From Synechococcus sp. CS-1332 (GTDB taxonomy: Bacteria; Cyanobacteriota; Cyanobacteriia; PCC-6307; Cyanobiaceae), in NCBI RefSeq assembly GCF_025127995.1, contig NZ_JAHLYP010000009.1:1-54661 (forward strand): a DNA stretch of 54,661 nucleotides, read 5' to 3'. Shown here one piece after another: positions 1 through 8,600 of the stretch. The notes beneath the pieces are model-generated. The model did no database searches. It was not told the origin of the DNA and saw only the letters and a program-made list of their open reading frames with translations. The first letter of the stretch is position 1. Each line of letters opens with the position of its first letter. The position numbers were made by a program, and so were the translations under genes.

Positions 1-1593
1 CCCCCCCCCCCCCGGGCCGGTGAACGGCTGCTGGCCCAGGCCGCCATCCCCATCCAGCGGCGGGCGCCGGCCGGGGCCCCGGCCGATCTGGCCTGCACCG
101 GCAGCCGCGCCCCCGCCTGGCTGGCGGCCGCCGGGCTGCCGGTGGACACGGAAAGCGGCCGCGTGCTGACCCACCGGAGCCTGGCGGTGGTCGGCCATCC
201 GGCCCTGTTCGCCAGTGGCGACTGCGGCCTGATCGCCACCGATCCCCGGCCCCCCTCGGGGGTGTGGGCCGTGCGGGCGGCGCCGGTGCTGGCGGACAAC
301 CTGCGCCGCAGCGTCCTGGAGCCGCCGCGGCCACTGCGGTCCTGGCGGCCCCAGGCGCGGGCCCTGCAGTTGCTCGGCGACGGCGGCTGGCACCCCGACG
401 GCCCCAGGGCCCTGGCCTTCTTCGGATCGGTGGCCCTGGGGCCATCGGGCTGGATCTGGCACTGGAAGCAGCGCATCGATGGGGCCTTCATGGCCCGCTT
501 CGCCACGCTCCAGCCGATGGCTGCCGCCGCCATGGCCTGCCGCGGCTGCGCCGCCAAGCTGGGGGCCGCCCCCCTGACGGCCGCCCTGGCCAGGCTCGAC
601 CCTGGCGGCAAGCCGCCGTTGGCGGAAGACGCGGCCGAAGTGGCCACCTGTGCCGACGGCGGCCTGCTGCTGCAGAGCGTCGATGGCTTCCCGGCCCTGG
701 TGGACGACCCCTGGCTGAACGGGCGGCTCACCACCCTGCATGCCTGCAGTGACCTCTGGGCCAGTGGCGCGGCGGTACAGAGCGTGCAGGCCCTGGTCAC
801 GGTGCCGGAGGCGGCCGCCTCCGTTCAGGAGGAGCTGCTGCTGCAGACCCTGGCCGGAGTCTGCTCGGTGCTGGAGCCCCTCGGGGCCGCCCTGATCGGC
901 GGCCACACCCTGGAGGGCCGGGATGGGGCGGGCCTGGCCCTGGCCTTGACCGTGAATGGCCGGGTGGCGCCGGCGGCCCACTGGCGCAAGGGGCCGCTGC
1001 GCCCCGGAGACGCTCTGCTGCTGAGCCGGCCCCTGGGCAGCGGCGTGCTGTTCGCCGCCGCCATGGCCGGTGCCGCCGCGCCCGCCTGGATGGAGGCGCT
1101 GCTGGTGGCGATGCAGCACTGTCAGGCGCCCCTGGTGCCGCTGCTGGCCGCCCACGGCTGCGGCGTCTGCACCGATATCACCGGCTTCGGCCTGCTGGGC
1201 CACCTGGGGGAGATGCTGGACGCCAGCGGCGCGGGGGTGGCGGTGGAGCTTGATGGCGCCGCCATCCCCGCCTATCCCGGCGCCCTGGAGCTATTGGAGC
1301 GGGGCTTCGCCAGCAGCCTGGCCCCCGCCAATGCCGCCGCCCTCGCCCTTCTGGAGGGGCCGGTGCGGCTGATTTCGGCCGATGGTGGCACCGAGGCACA
1401 AGCGGCCTCGGCGGCCCTGGCGGCGCTGCTGATCGATCCCCAGACCTGCGGTCCACTGCTGGCGGCGCTGCCGGCGCAGCGGGCACCGGCGGCCCTGGCC
1501 GCCCTCCAGCGGGCCGGCTTCCCGGAGGCCCGCCTGATTGGACGGGTGGTCAGCCGGAGTGAGGCTGCTGCAGCGTCACAAGGCCCCGGTTGA
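1..1593 (+). CDS. selD: NADH-dehydrogenase-like / selenide water dikinase fusion (5' partial)
   Basis: SelD makes selenophosphate from selenide and ATP, the selenium donor for selenouridine tRNA and selenoproteins. The frame is open from base 1, so the N-terminus lies outside the window. Bases 1 to about 350 encode the end of a pyridine-nucleotide-disulfide oxidoreductase (NDH-2-like) domain, with the typical run ASGDCG and APVLADNLRR. The SelD domain starts near base 532 with MACRGCAAKLG, giving the active-site Cys and Lys, followed by an EDAA segment, VDGFPALVDDP and ITGFGLLGH. Such oxidoreductase-SelD fusions are known from cyanobacteria. The 3' end overlaps the convergent mnmH by 44 bases, which fits a shared selenium role. 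The leading run of C at bases 1-13 looks like a contig edge. Confidence 0.92.
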   Translation, partial: PPPPRAGERLLAQAAIPIQRRAPAGAPADLACTGSRAPAWLAAAGLPVDTESGRVLTHRSLAVVGHPALFASGDCGLIATDPRPPSGVWAVRAAPVLADNLRRSVLEPPRPLRSWRPQARALQLLGDGGWHPDGPRALAFFGSVALGPSGWIWHWKQRIDGAFMARFATLQPMAAAAMACRGCAAKLGAAPLTAALARLDPGGKPPLAEDAAEVATCADGGLLLQSVDGFPALVDDPWLNGRLTTLHACSDLWASGAAVQSVQALVTVPEAAASVQEELLLQTLAGVCSVLEPLGAALIGGHTLEGRDGAGLALALTVNGRVAPAAHWRKGPLRPGDALLLSRPLGSGVLFAAAMAGAAAPAWMEALLVAMQHCQAPLVPLLAAHGCGVCTDITGFGLLGHLGEMLDASGAGVAVELDGAAIPAYPGALELLERGFASSLAPANAAALALLEGPVRLISADGGTEAQAASAALAALLIDPQTCGPLLAALPAQRAPAALAALQRAGFPEARLIGRVVSRSEAAAASQGPG

Positions 1594-2590
1594 CGAGCTG
1601 GCGGGCGGCCTCCGGGGCCGCAAGGCCGCCCAGATCCACCGCCGAGCAGGCATGGCCATCCAGGTCGTGGTCGTAGCAACGGTCGTAGTAATCGAGCATC
1701 TGGCGGCAGGCGGTGGCCCAGTCGCTCCGCTCGATCGCCTCGAGGGCCAGGGCGGTGCGCTGGGGCCCCAGCCGCTTGGCGATGCGCCCGGTGGCCTCCG
1801 CCAGGGCGAGGGGATCCTGGGCGCCGTAGATCTCCACCAGGTGGGCCACCCGCTCCTCCAGGGGCCGCTCCACCGCCAGCACCGGCGCGGCCTTCATCTG
1901 GCGCCACAGGCCGGCGGGGATGCGGCAGCGGCCCACCATGGCGCTCTCGGCCTCCAGCCAGATCTGGTCGGCACCGGCCAGGGGCGCCAGGGCGGCGGCG
2001 AGGCGGTTCTCATAGTGCTCGCTGCTCGGCTGCTCCGGCAGGCCCAGGCCGCCGAAGCTGCTGCCGCGGTGGTGGGCCAGGCCCTCCAGATCCACCACCG
2101 CCGCCCCCAGCCCCTGCAGGGCCAGCAGCAGTTCGGTCTTGCCGCTGCCGGTGCGGCCCCCCAGCAGCTGCAGGGGCCAGGGCCGTTCGAACAGCTCCAG
2201 CACCCAGCGCCGATAGCTCTTGTAGCCCCCTTCCAGCAGCAGCACCGGCAGCTCCAGCTGCTGGGCCAGCCAGGCGACGCTGGCCGAACGCATGCCGCCG
2301 CGCCAGCAGTGCAGCCGCAGGGGCGCCCCTGACGAGCGTTTGCTCCAGGCCACCAGATCGGCGGCCAGGGCCTCCATCCGCGGACCCACCAGAGCCAGAC
2401 CCCTCAGCACCGCGGCCTGGCGGCCCTGCTGCTTGTAGAGCGTGCCCACCTCGGCCCGCTCGGCATCACTGAACAGGGGCAGATTGGCGGCACCGGGAAT
2501 GTGGCCCTGGCGGAATTCGGCCGGCGTGCGCACGTCGATCAGCGCGCCGCCGCCCCCCAGGAAAGTGTCGATGGGGAGGCAGACCGCCAT
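1550..2590 (-). CDS. mnmH: tRNA 2-selenouridine synthase
   Basis: MnmH (SelU, YbbB) replaces sulfur by selenium in 2-thiouridine at the wobble position of some tRNAs, using selenophosphate from SelD. The N-terminal rhodanese domain shows LIDVRTPAEF and the catalytic Cys in LHCWRGGMRS. The C-terminal P-loop domain carries GGRTGSGKT. I chose the ATG at 2590 because the rhodanese domain follows at once; an in-frame ATG at 2641 would add 17 residues that do not look like the family. It lies tail to tail with selD and diverges from the periplasmic binding protein at 2677, so the three genes form a selenium block. Confidence 0.92.
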   Translation of the reverse strand: MAVCLPIDTFLGGGGALIDVRTPAEFRQGHIPGAANLPLFSDAERAEVGTLYKQQGRQAAVLRGLALVGPRMEALAADLVAWSKRSSGAPLRLHCWRGGMRSASVAWLAQQLELPVLLLEGGYKSYRRWVLELFERPWPLQLLGGRTGSGKTELLLALQGLGAAVVDLEGLAHHRGSSFGGLGLPEQPSSEHYENRLAAALAPLAGADQIWLEAESAMVGRCRIPAGLWRQMKAAPVLAVERPLEERVAHLVEIYGAQDPLALAEATGRIAKRLGPQRTALALEAIERSDWATACRQMLDYYDRCYDHDLDGHACSAVDLGGLAAPEAARQLVNRGLVTLQQPHSG

Positions 2591-2676
2591 GGAGCTGACC
2601 CAGGAAAGGGGGGTGCAGGCCGCCGCCCACCTGCTCGCCATAGTGGATCAAAGGCCGCCTGCGCTTCCCAACCCCG

Positions 2677-3621
2677 ATGTGCATGTTCCGGATCCGCGCC
2701 ACCGCTGCTCTGATGGGGGTGTCGCTGGCGCTGCTGCCCCTGCTGGCCCCCGCCGCCGCCCCCCTTCCCGGCCTGCTGGCGCCGGCGGGCGCCCAGCAGA
2801 GCCAGAAGGTGCTGCGTCTCGGTGCCATCCCCGACCAGAAGCCGGAGAAGCTCAACCGCCTCTATCCGCTGGTGGCCGAGGAACTGGGCCGGCAGCTGGG
2901 GGTGAAGGTGGTCTACGTGCCGGTGGTCGACTACGTCGCCGCCGTCAGCGCCTTCCGCACCGGTGCCCTCGACCTGGTCTGGTTCGGCGGGCTCACCGGC
3001 GTGCAGGCCCGGCTGCAGAAGCCGGGCGCCCGGGTGCTCGCCCAGCGCGACATCGACGTGTCATTCCGCACCGTCTTCATCGCTAACAGCCGCAGCGGCC
3101 TCAAGCCCGTCACCAGCGCCAGGGGGCTGGCGGAACTGAAGGGCAAGCGCTTCACCTTCGGCTCCGAAAGCTCCACCTCCGGTCGGCTCATGCCCCAGTT
3201 CTTCCTGGGCAAGGCGGGGGTGAAGCTGTCCGACTTCGCCGGTGGTGCTCCCGGCTTCAGCGGCAGCCATGACGCCACCATTGCCCTGGTGCAGAGCGGC
3301 GCCTATGACGCCGGCGCGGTGAACGAGCAGGTGTGGAACGCCAACCTCCACGACGGCAAGGCCAACCCCGCCAAGGTGTTCGTCCTCTGGAGAACCACGG
3401 GCTATCCCGACTACCACTGGATCGCCCAGCCGGACCTCGACAAGCGCTTCGGCAAGGGCTTCACCGCCAAGGTGCAGCAGTCGATTCTCAGCTGGCGCGC
3501 CAGCAACCCCACCCAGAAGCAGATCCTGGCCCTGTTCGGGGCCCAGCAGTTCACTGCGGCCAACGCCAAGGCTTACACCATGATCGAAGATGTGGGCCGC
3601 CAGATCGGCAAGATCCGCTGA
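2677..3621 (+). CDS. PhnD-like periplasmic substrate-binding protein, possibly for selenate
   Basis: This is a substrate-binding protein of the phosphate/phosphite/phosphonate (PhnD) superfamily, 314 residues. A signal peptide covers roughly residues 1-40 (MCMFRIRA start, hydrophobic core, cut near GAQQ). The mature part has LRLGAIPDQKPEKLNRLYPL, ALDLVWFGG and FTFGSESSTSGRL, all typical of PhnD-like proteins. A branch of this family is annotated as putative selenate-binding and tends to sit by selD and mnmH, as here; that substrate is an inference from context. No ATPase or permease is adjacent. A PhnC/PhnE-like pair lies 10 kb away at 13519-15830 and may be the partner. Phosphonate or phosphite are alternatives. 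Confidence 0.82.
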   Translation: MCMFRIRATAALMGVSLALLPLLAPAAAPLPGLLAPAGAQQSQKVLRLGAIPDQKPEKLNRLYPLVAEELGRQLGVKVVYVPVVDYVAAVSAFRTGALDLVWFGGLTGVQARLQKPGARVLAQRDIDVSFRTVFIANSRSGLKPVTSARGLAELKGKRFTFGSESSTSGRLMPQFFLGKAGVKLSDFAGGAPGFSGSHDATIALVQSGAYDAGAVNEQVWNANLHDGKANPAKVFVLWRTTGYPDYHWIAQPDLDKRFGKGFTAKVQQSILSWRASNPTQKQILALFGAQQFTAANAKAYTMIEDVGRQIGKIR

Positions 3622-4805
3622 GCCGCCTCCGCCGCGGGCATCGGACCGCCGGGCTGGCTTTGACCCTGGCCGCCCTGCTTGGGTCGCCGGGCCCTGCGGC
3701 CGCCGCCACCTGCGTGCCCGCCGGCGCCTGGGTGGAGCCCACCGCAGCCGGTCCCCGGACGGTGGCGGCCGACGACCTGCTTGATCGCCTGGCCCGGCGC
3801 CCGGTGCTGTTGCTGGGAGAACGCCACGACAGCGCCGCCCACCACCAGTGGCAGCTGGCCACGCTCGCGGCCTTGCTGGCGCGGAGCCCCACTCTCAGCC
3901 TTGGCCTGGAGATGGTGCCGCGCCGGCTGCAGCCGGTGCTCGATCGCTGGGTGGCCGGCGGGCTGGGGGAGCGCTCCTTCCTCGCGGCCCTCGACTGGCC
4001 GGCCATCTGGGGCTACGACGCCGAGCTTTACCTGCCGATCCTGCGCTTCGCCCACGACCGCCGGGTGCCGCTGCTGGCCCTGAATGTGGAGCGGCGGCTG
4101 GTGCGGCGGGTGCGGGCCGAGGGCTTCGCGGCGGTGCCCGCCGCCGAGCGGGAGGGGGTGGGCCGTCCGGCGCCGCCCAGCCAGGCCTATCGCCTCCAGC
4201 TGCACCGGCTCTGGCAGCACCATCCTTTTGTGCCCAGCAGCGGCCAGCGGCGGCCCGGGCTGGAGGATCCCTCCTTCCGACGCTTCGTGGAGAGCCAGCA
4301 GCTGTGGGACCGGGCCATGGCCGAGGCCATCACCGACCAGCGACGTCGGCGCCCCGGGACCCCGGTGGTGGCCCTCATCGGCAACGGCCATCTGGCCGGT
4401 GGCCACGGCGTGCCCCATCAGCTGCGGGCCCTTGGGCTGGGTGAGGCGGCCTGGCTACTGCCCTGGGAGGACACGCTCGACTGCGCCGAACTCCAGCCTG
4501 GGCTGGCCACGGCGGTCTTCGGAGTGGCGTCATTGCCGCCGGCGGGCCTGAAGCTTGGGGTGTATCTGGAAACCCATGGCGGCCGGGTGGAGATCCATCA
4601 GGTGGCGCCTGGTTCGCTGGCCGAGCGCTCCGGCCTGCGGGTCGGCGATGGGATCACGGCGATCGACGGCCAGCCCGTCAGCAGTGCCCGCCAGGTGATC
4701 CAGCGGGTGGCCGCCCACCCGGCGGGCCGGCCCCTCGGCCTGACCGTGCAGCGGGGCAGCCGCATCCTGACCCTGCAGCTGCAGCTGCAGCTGGCCCTGC
4801 CTTAG
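3618..4805 (+). CDS. ChaN-like (DUF399) protein with C-terminal PDZ domain
   Basis: The main domain is of the ChaN / haem-binding Tiki-like family: LLLGERHDSAAHHQWQL, GLEMVPRRLQPVLDRW and ALIGNGHLAGGHGVPHQL are its conserved stretches. Some members bind haem or act as membrane-linked proteases; the activity here is unknown. The last 95 residues or so form a PDZ domain (GSLAERSGLRVGDGITAIDG). An N-terminal signal sequence rich in Ala and Leu follows RLRRGHRTAG. No ATG fits: the frame offers CTG at 3618, overlapping the TGA of the upstream gene, or TTG at 3660, which would lose the basic n-region. The start is therefore uncertain. Likely co-transcribed with the upstream binding protein. Confidence 0.75.
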   Translation: MSRLRRGHRTAGLALTLAALLGSPGPAAAATCVPAGAWVEPTAAGPRTVAADDLLDRLARRPVLLLGERHDSAAHHQWQLATLAALLARSPTLSLGLEMVPRRLQPVLDRWVAGGLGERSFLAALDWPAIWGYDAELYLPILRFAHDRRVPLLALNVERRLVRRVRAEGFAAVPAAEREGVGRPAPPSQAYRLQLHRLWQHHPFVPSSGQRRPGLEDPSFRRFVESQQLWDRAMAEAITDQRRRRPGTPVVALIGNGHLAGGHGVPHQLRALGLGEAAWLLPWEDTLDCAELQPGLATAVFGVASLPPAGLKLGVYLETHGGRVEIHQVAPGSLAERSGLRVGDGITAIDGQPVSSARQVIQRVAAHPAGRPLGLTVQRGSRILTLQLQLQLALP

Positions 4806-4851
4806 CCCTGCCAGGGCCGTAGGGGCCACGGCCAGCGCTCTGGATCGCTTA

Positions 4852-4865
4852 GTATCATCCGATAC
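4852..4865. promoter_or_regulatory. Short palindrome upstream of the DUF1611 gene
   Basis: GTATC-ATCC-GATAC is a 5-base inverted repeat with a 4-base centre in the 160-base gap before the TTG start at 4966. The 8-mer CGCTTAGT occurs on both sides of it, near 4846 and 4872. This could be a repressor operator for the DUF1611-racemase operon. No regulator gene is next to it. Confidence 0.3.
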
Positions 4866-4965
4866 GCTTCCGCTTAGTGGGGGCCAGTGGTTATCCCTGC
4901 TCGGTTCGGCGATCGGCAGACCATGCGGCCGCCTCCCCTGAGCCTTCAGAAAGGATCAGAACCAC

Positions 4966-6132
4966 TTGACAGCTTCCTCCCGGGCCATCGGCTCGCCCTT
5001 GTCGGGGCGCGTCCTTGCCCAGCCGCAGGCGACGTCCACCCCGCTGACCACACCCATGGCAGCCGTGGTCTATTGCGAAGGGCAGTTCGCCAGCGCCGAC
5101 GGCAAGACCGCTCACGGGCTGGTGCGTTACAGCGCCCTCTACCGGATCGTGGCCGTGATCGACAGCCAGGCCGCCGGCCGTGACGCCGGGGAGCTGCTCG
5201 ATGGCCTCCCCAATGGCATCCCGATCGTGGCCGATCTGGCGGCCGCGTTCCGCCTCGGCGGCCCCACCCCGGAAGCGTTCATCTATGGCATGGCCCCGGC
5301 CGATGGTCTGTACAGCTCCAGCGACCGGCAGGTTCTTCTGGCCGCCATGGCGGCCGGCTTGTCCCTGGTGAGTGGCATGCGCGAGTTTCTGGCGGATGAC
5401 CCTGTCTTCGCCGCCAGCGCCGCAGGGCACCGGGTGACGATCCAGGATGTGCGCCGGCCGCCGGCTCTGAAGGATCTGCGGCTGTTCAGTGGCGCGATCA
5501 GCAACGTCACCTGCCGGCGCATCGCCGTGCTCGGCACGGATGGCGCCATCGGCAAACGCACCACCGCCACGCTGCTGGCGGCGACCCTCAACGATCACGG
5601 CATCCACGCGGCGCTGGTGTCCACGGGGCAGACCGGCATCATCCAGGGCGGCCGTTACGGCCTGCCGCTCGATGCGATTCCCTCCCAGTTCTGCTCCGGT
5701 GAGGTGGAGGCCGCCGTGGTGGACGCCTTCAACAACGAGCATCCCGAGGTGATCGTGATCGAGGGTCAAGGAGCGCTCAGCCATCCGGCTTACCTCTCCT
5801 CCACCTTCATCCTGCGGGGCGCCCAGCCCCAGGCCGTGATCCTCCAGCACGCGCCCAGACGCCGCCAACGCTGTGATTTCCCCGGCGTGGCGATGCCCAC
5901 GCCCCACAGCGAGATCACGCTGATCGAGGCCTTTGCACCCACCAGGGTGATCGGCCTCACGCTCAACCACGAGGGTATGAACTCCGCCCAGATCTCCGCC
6001 GCCATTGCCCTCTACGAGGCGGAACTCCACATCCCGGTCACCGACCCGCTCACCAGCGCCCCCGAGCGCCTGGTGCAGATGGTGGTGAGGTCCTTCCCCG
6101 AACTCGGCGCGGAACTGGCGGCGATGGCGTGA
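4966..6132 (+). CDS. DUF1611 family P-loop protein (DgcN-like)
   Basis: A DUF1611 protein of 388 residues. A Walker A-like loop, GTDGAIGKRTTATLL, lies at about residues 190-204. Other conserved parts are RIVAVIDSQAAGRDAGELL, STGQTGIIQGGRYG and IVIEGQGALSHPAY. Some family members (DgcN) N-acetylate D-glutamate in D-amino-acid breakdown; the substrate here is unknown. I chose the TTG at 4966 because AAAGGA lies about 10 bases upstream; ATG at 5056 is an alternative and would lose 30 residues of low conservation. It overlaps the next gene by GTGA, so the two are translationally coupled. Pairing with a racemase supports a D-amino-acid or amino-acid-epimer role. Confidence 0.78.
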   Translation: MTASSRAIGSPLSGRVLAQPQATSTPLTTPMAAVVYCEGQFASADGKTAHGLVRYSALYRIVAVIDSQAAGRDAGELLDGLPNGIPIVADLAAAFRLGGPTPEAFIYGMAPADGLYSSSDRQVLLAAMAAGLSLVSGMREFLADDPVFAASAAGHRVTIQDVRRPPALKDLRLFSGAISNVTCRRIAVLGTDGAIGKRTTATLLAATLNDHGIHAALVSTGQTGIIQGGRYGLPLDAIPSQFCSGEVEAAVVDAFNNEHPEVIVIEGQGALSHPAYLSSTFILRGAQPQAVILQHAPRRRQRCDFPGVAMPTPHSEITLIEAFAPTRVIGLTLNHEGMNSAQISAAIALYEAELHIPVTDPLTSAPERLVQMVVRSFPELGAELAAMA

Positions 6133-7196
6133 GCGCCCCGCGGCTCGAGATCGATCTCGACCGCCTGCACCACAACGCCGCCACGCTGGTGCGCCGCCTG
6201 GCGGGCCAGGGGATCGCGGTCACGGCGGTGGGCAAGGCCTGCCTCGGCAGGCCCGAAATCGTGCGCACCTGGCTGGCGGCCGGCGTGACCTCGATCGGCG
6301 ACTCACGCATCGAAACGCTGGAAGGCCTGGCCCGCGGCGGCCTCACAACGCCGACGCTGCTGATCCGTACCCCGATGCTCAGCCAGGTGGAGCAGGTGGT
6401 GGCCCATGTCACCAGCAGTTGCCACAGCGAACCGCTTGTGATCCAGGCGCTGGCGGCGGCGGCCCAGCGTCAGCGCCGGCGCCATGGCGTGCTGCTGATG
6501 GTGGAGCTGGGCGATCGGCGCGAGGGCCTCCTGCCCCGTGATCTCGAAGCCATCGCCAGGCTCACCCTGGGCCTGCCGTCGCTGCGGCTGGTGGGGATCG
6601 GCACCAACCTGGGCTGCCAGCACGGGGTGGCCCCTGACGCGGCCAACATGGCGGAGCTCTCGGCCCTGGCGGACGCTCTCGAAGCCCGCCTCGGCATCAG
6701 GCTCGAGCTGGTCTCGGGGGGTAATTCGGCCAATCTCCCCTGGCTGGCCCGGGGGGGCGCCCCGGGGCGGATCAACCATCTGCGGCTGGGGGAGGCCCTG
6801 CTGCTGGGGCGGGAACCCCTGGCACGCTGCCCCATTCCCGGCCTCCACACCGATGCCTTCTCCCTGGTGGGCGAGCTGATCGAAGTGAAACGCAAACCCA
6901 GCCGGCCCTGGGGGGAACAGGGGCTCACCAGCTTCCTGGCCACGGCCGCAGCCCCAGCGCCGGACCGGGGCTGGCGGCAGCGGGGCCTGCTGGCGCTGGG
7001 TGTTCAGGATGTGGATCCGGCGGACCTGGTGCCGCCACCGGGGGTGTCGATCGTGGGGGCCAGCAGCGATCACCTGGTGGTGGAGGCGGAGCGGCCGTTG
7101 CGGGTGGGTGAGGAGCTGCGCTTCCAGCCTGGCTACAGCGCCCTGCTGCGGGCCATGACCAGCCCCTTCGTGCACAAGCACTGCCTCAAGGGGTGA
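6129..7196 (+). CDS. Alanine/ornithine racemase family PLP enzyme
   Basis: The protein has the fold III alanine-racemase N-terminal barrel. The PLP-binding Lys is probably in AVGKACLGRPEIV near residue 35, followed by IGDSRIETLEGL and LMVELGDRREGLLP. VSGGNSANLPWL and RINHLRLGEALLLG match the Orr/YhfX branch rather than classical Alr. The GTG start overlaps the TGA of the upstream DUF1611 gene. The likely reaction is racemisation of an amino acid such as ornithine or alanine; which one cannot be read from sequence. The gene ends 12 bases before the tail of a broken SDR copy on the other strand. Confidence 0.8.
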   Translation: MSAPRLEIDLDRLHHNAATLVRRLAGQGIAVTAVGKACLGRPEIVRTWLAAGVTSIGDSRIETLEGLARGGLTTPTLLIRTPMLSQVEQVVAHVTSSCHSEPLVIQALAAAAQRQRRRHGVLLMVELGDRREGLLPRDLEAIARLTLGLPSLRLVGIGTNLGCQHGVAPDAANMAELSALADALEARLGIRLELVSGGNSANLPWLARGGAPGRINHLRLGEALLLGREPLARCPIPGLHTDAFSLVGELIEVKRKPSRPWGEQGLTSFLATAAAPAPDRGWRQRGLLALGVQDVDPADLVPPPGVSIVGASSDHLVVEAERPLRVGEELRFQPGYSALLRAMTSPFVHKHCLKG

Positions 7197-7208
7197 CTGC
7201 CTCCGGCC

Positions 7209-7393
7209 CTACCAAGGCAGGTTCTGGCCGTTGGCATGCCAGAAGCTGCCGCTCGTCTCCAGGCTGCGGGCATCGATGCGCTCCAGCAGGCCGTGCACCG
7301 ACTCCTCGGTGCTGATCGCCTGGTCGCTGAAGCCTGTCACGCGGGTGCGCACCAGGCCGGGAAGAAACAGGGGCCCGGTAATGCCCCGGGGCC
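7209..7393 (-). pseudogene. Fragment: C-terminal tail of a short-chain dehydrogenase
   Basis: Read on the minus strand, this stretch ends with NGQNLPW and a stop. It matches base for base, with scattered changes, the last 190 or so bases of the intact SDR gene at 11345-12010, which ends NGQILPW. The match stops near 7393, where unrelated sequence begins. Only the C-terminal 60 residues or so remain; the Rossmann fold and catalytic residues are missing. It is one arm of the duplicated block described at 8420-11345. Confidence 0.8.
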
Positions 7394-7451
7394 GCCAGGC
7401 CCGGGGCCCCCAACGTCGAGAGTTTCCAGGGCAGCAGAACCTGCCGTGGGA

Positions 7452-8423
7452 TCAAGGCGCGATCCCGTACATCTCTCTCACCTCCTCCAGCGGCTTGTCG
7501 AAGTCGTCCCAGGGGTCCCAATCGCTGATCAGGTCGCGGTTCACCTTGCTGCCCCGTTCCAGGCCATGGATGACCGCCTCCGGGGTGACCTGGTCCGTTT
7601 CGGCGTCGTTGAAGGGTGTGCTGCCGATCCCCAGCTGGAGCTGGGCCAGCGCGAACAGAATCGTGTAGAAGGGATCGCTGCGGCCGAAGCCGGCCTGAAA
7701 GCCGATCACCCCGCATTCCCCGGCCCGGCTGGGGTCGTAGCCGCCGAGCACGTGGCAACAATCGTGGCGCACGACCGGCGGCGGTGGGCCACCGCGTTCA
7801 CCGGGCACACTGAAGCCGTTGTCGTCAATGAAGGCGAGGTAGGCGCGGCCGAGGCTTGCCTCGGGATAATCGGCCAGCTGGCGGTAGTGGGCGGCCAGTT
7901 CGCGGTCCTCCCGGTGGAGAAGGTGGCGGGCGATCTGCAGGGCGCCATCCATCCCTTCATCGCGGAGGTAGCTCAGGGTGGCTCCCTTCTGAAAGCCGCG
8001 TCGGGCGATGTCGAGTCGCACGAGATTGAACTGGCCATCGAGAACATGACGGAAGCTGGTCACGACGGTGTCGCCGATGTCGAGGGCCGTTGCTGTGGCT
8101 TGCAACCATTGCAGCTGAGCGGTGCTGGGCTCTCGCTCCATCAGAGCCAGGACGGTCATGCCACGCAGGATCCGTTCGCGCCACTCGGGCTCCGGCACGG
8201 CCTCGGCCAGCTGCTCAGGGTCCAGAGGAATGATCTCCTCCAGTGGAATCGGCAGATGGATCAGGTGATCGCGGATGGCGGTGATCGTGCGGCGGGCGAT
8301 GGCGCTCGGCTGGCCCTCCACAGATGCGATCGCCAGCAGGCTGCCCAGCCCGGCCCGGCCGATGGCCTCGCCCCGACCAGGCGGTGGTTGGAGCTGGGGG
8401 GTGGTGCAAGGAATGTCCGTCAG
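7452..8423 (-). CDS. TerB-like plus Coq4-like two-domain protein
   Basis: The N-terminal 110 residues or so resemble the TerB helical domain: LGSLLAIASVEGQPS and, one repeat later, LALMEREPSTAQLQWL, which mirror the two acidic motifs of TerB. The C-terminal half has VVRHDCCHVLGGYDPSRAGE, close to the HDxxH..G..xxGE metal site of Coq4 from ubiquinone synthesis. Function is unknown; a quinone or polyprenyl-linked role is only a guess. The start is unclear: no ATG, GTG or TTG precedes the TerB motif. CTG at 8423 overlaps the stop of the pterin dehydratase remnant and is shown here; GTG at 8321 would cut the domain. The 5' end may have been altered by the neighbouring duplication. Confidence 0.6.
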   Translation of the reverse strand: MTDIPCTTPQLQPPPGRGEAIGRAGLGSLLAIASVEGQPSAIARRTITAIRDHLIHLPIPLEEIIPLDPEQLAEAVPEPEWRERILRGMTVLALMEREPSTAQLQWLQATATALDIGDTVVTSFRHVLDGQFNLVRLDIARRGFQKGATLSYLRDEGMDGALQIARHLLHREDRELAAHYRQLADYPEASLGRAYLAFIDDNGFSVPGERGGPPPPVVRHDCCHVLGGYDPSRAGECGVIGFQAGFGRSDPFYTILFALAQLQLGIGSTPFNDAETDQVTPEAVIHGLERGSKVNRDLISDWDPWDDFDKPLEEVREMYGIAP

Positions 8424-8600
8424 GCGTGACCGTCTCCGTGAACGATGACATCGAACGTCGCCGCCAGCACCACATCGGAGCGGGTCAGTCCCTCCGGATC
8501 GTGGGTGTAGGTGATGGCTTCTGCGTAACCCCATCCCAGCTTGAAACCATCACGGTGCCCCTGCTCCTCACAGATGGCTCCGGCATGACGCACCCAGTGG
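8420..8600 (-). pseudogene. Fragment of pterin-4a-carbinolamine dehydratase
   Basis: About 58 codons beginning at WVRHAGAICEEQGHRDG and running through FKLGWGYAEAITYTH and EGLTRSD match the C-terminal half of the intact gene at 10319-10777. The N-terminal half, which holds the W...F.DF segment, is missing, and the sequence upstream is in other frames. The catalytic HH pair of the family reads HR here. I treat it as a decayed duplicate. Confidence 0.75.

Noticed and set aside
1-13. Run of 13 C
   Set aside because: It lies at the window edge inside a coding frame and looks like a contig-end artefact.
4779-4799. Repeated CTGCAG units
   Set aside because: They encode the alternating Leu-Gln end of the PDZ domain; simple coding repeat.
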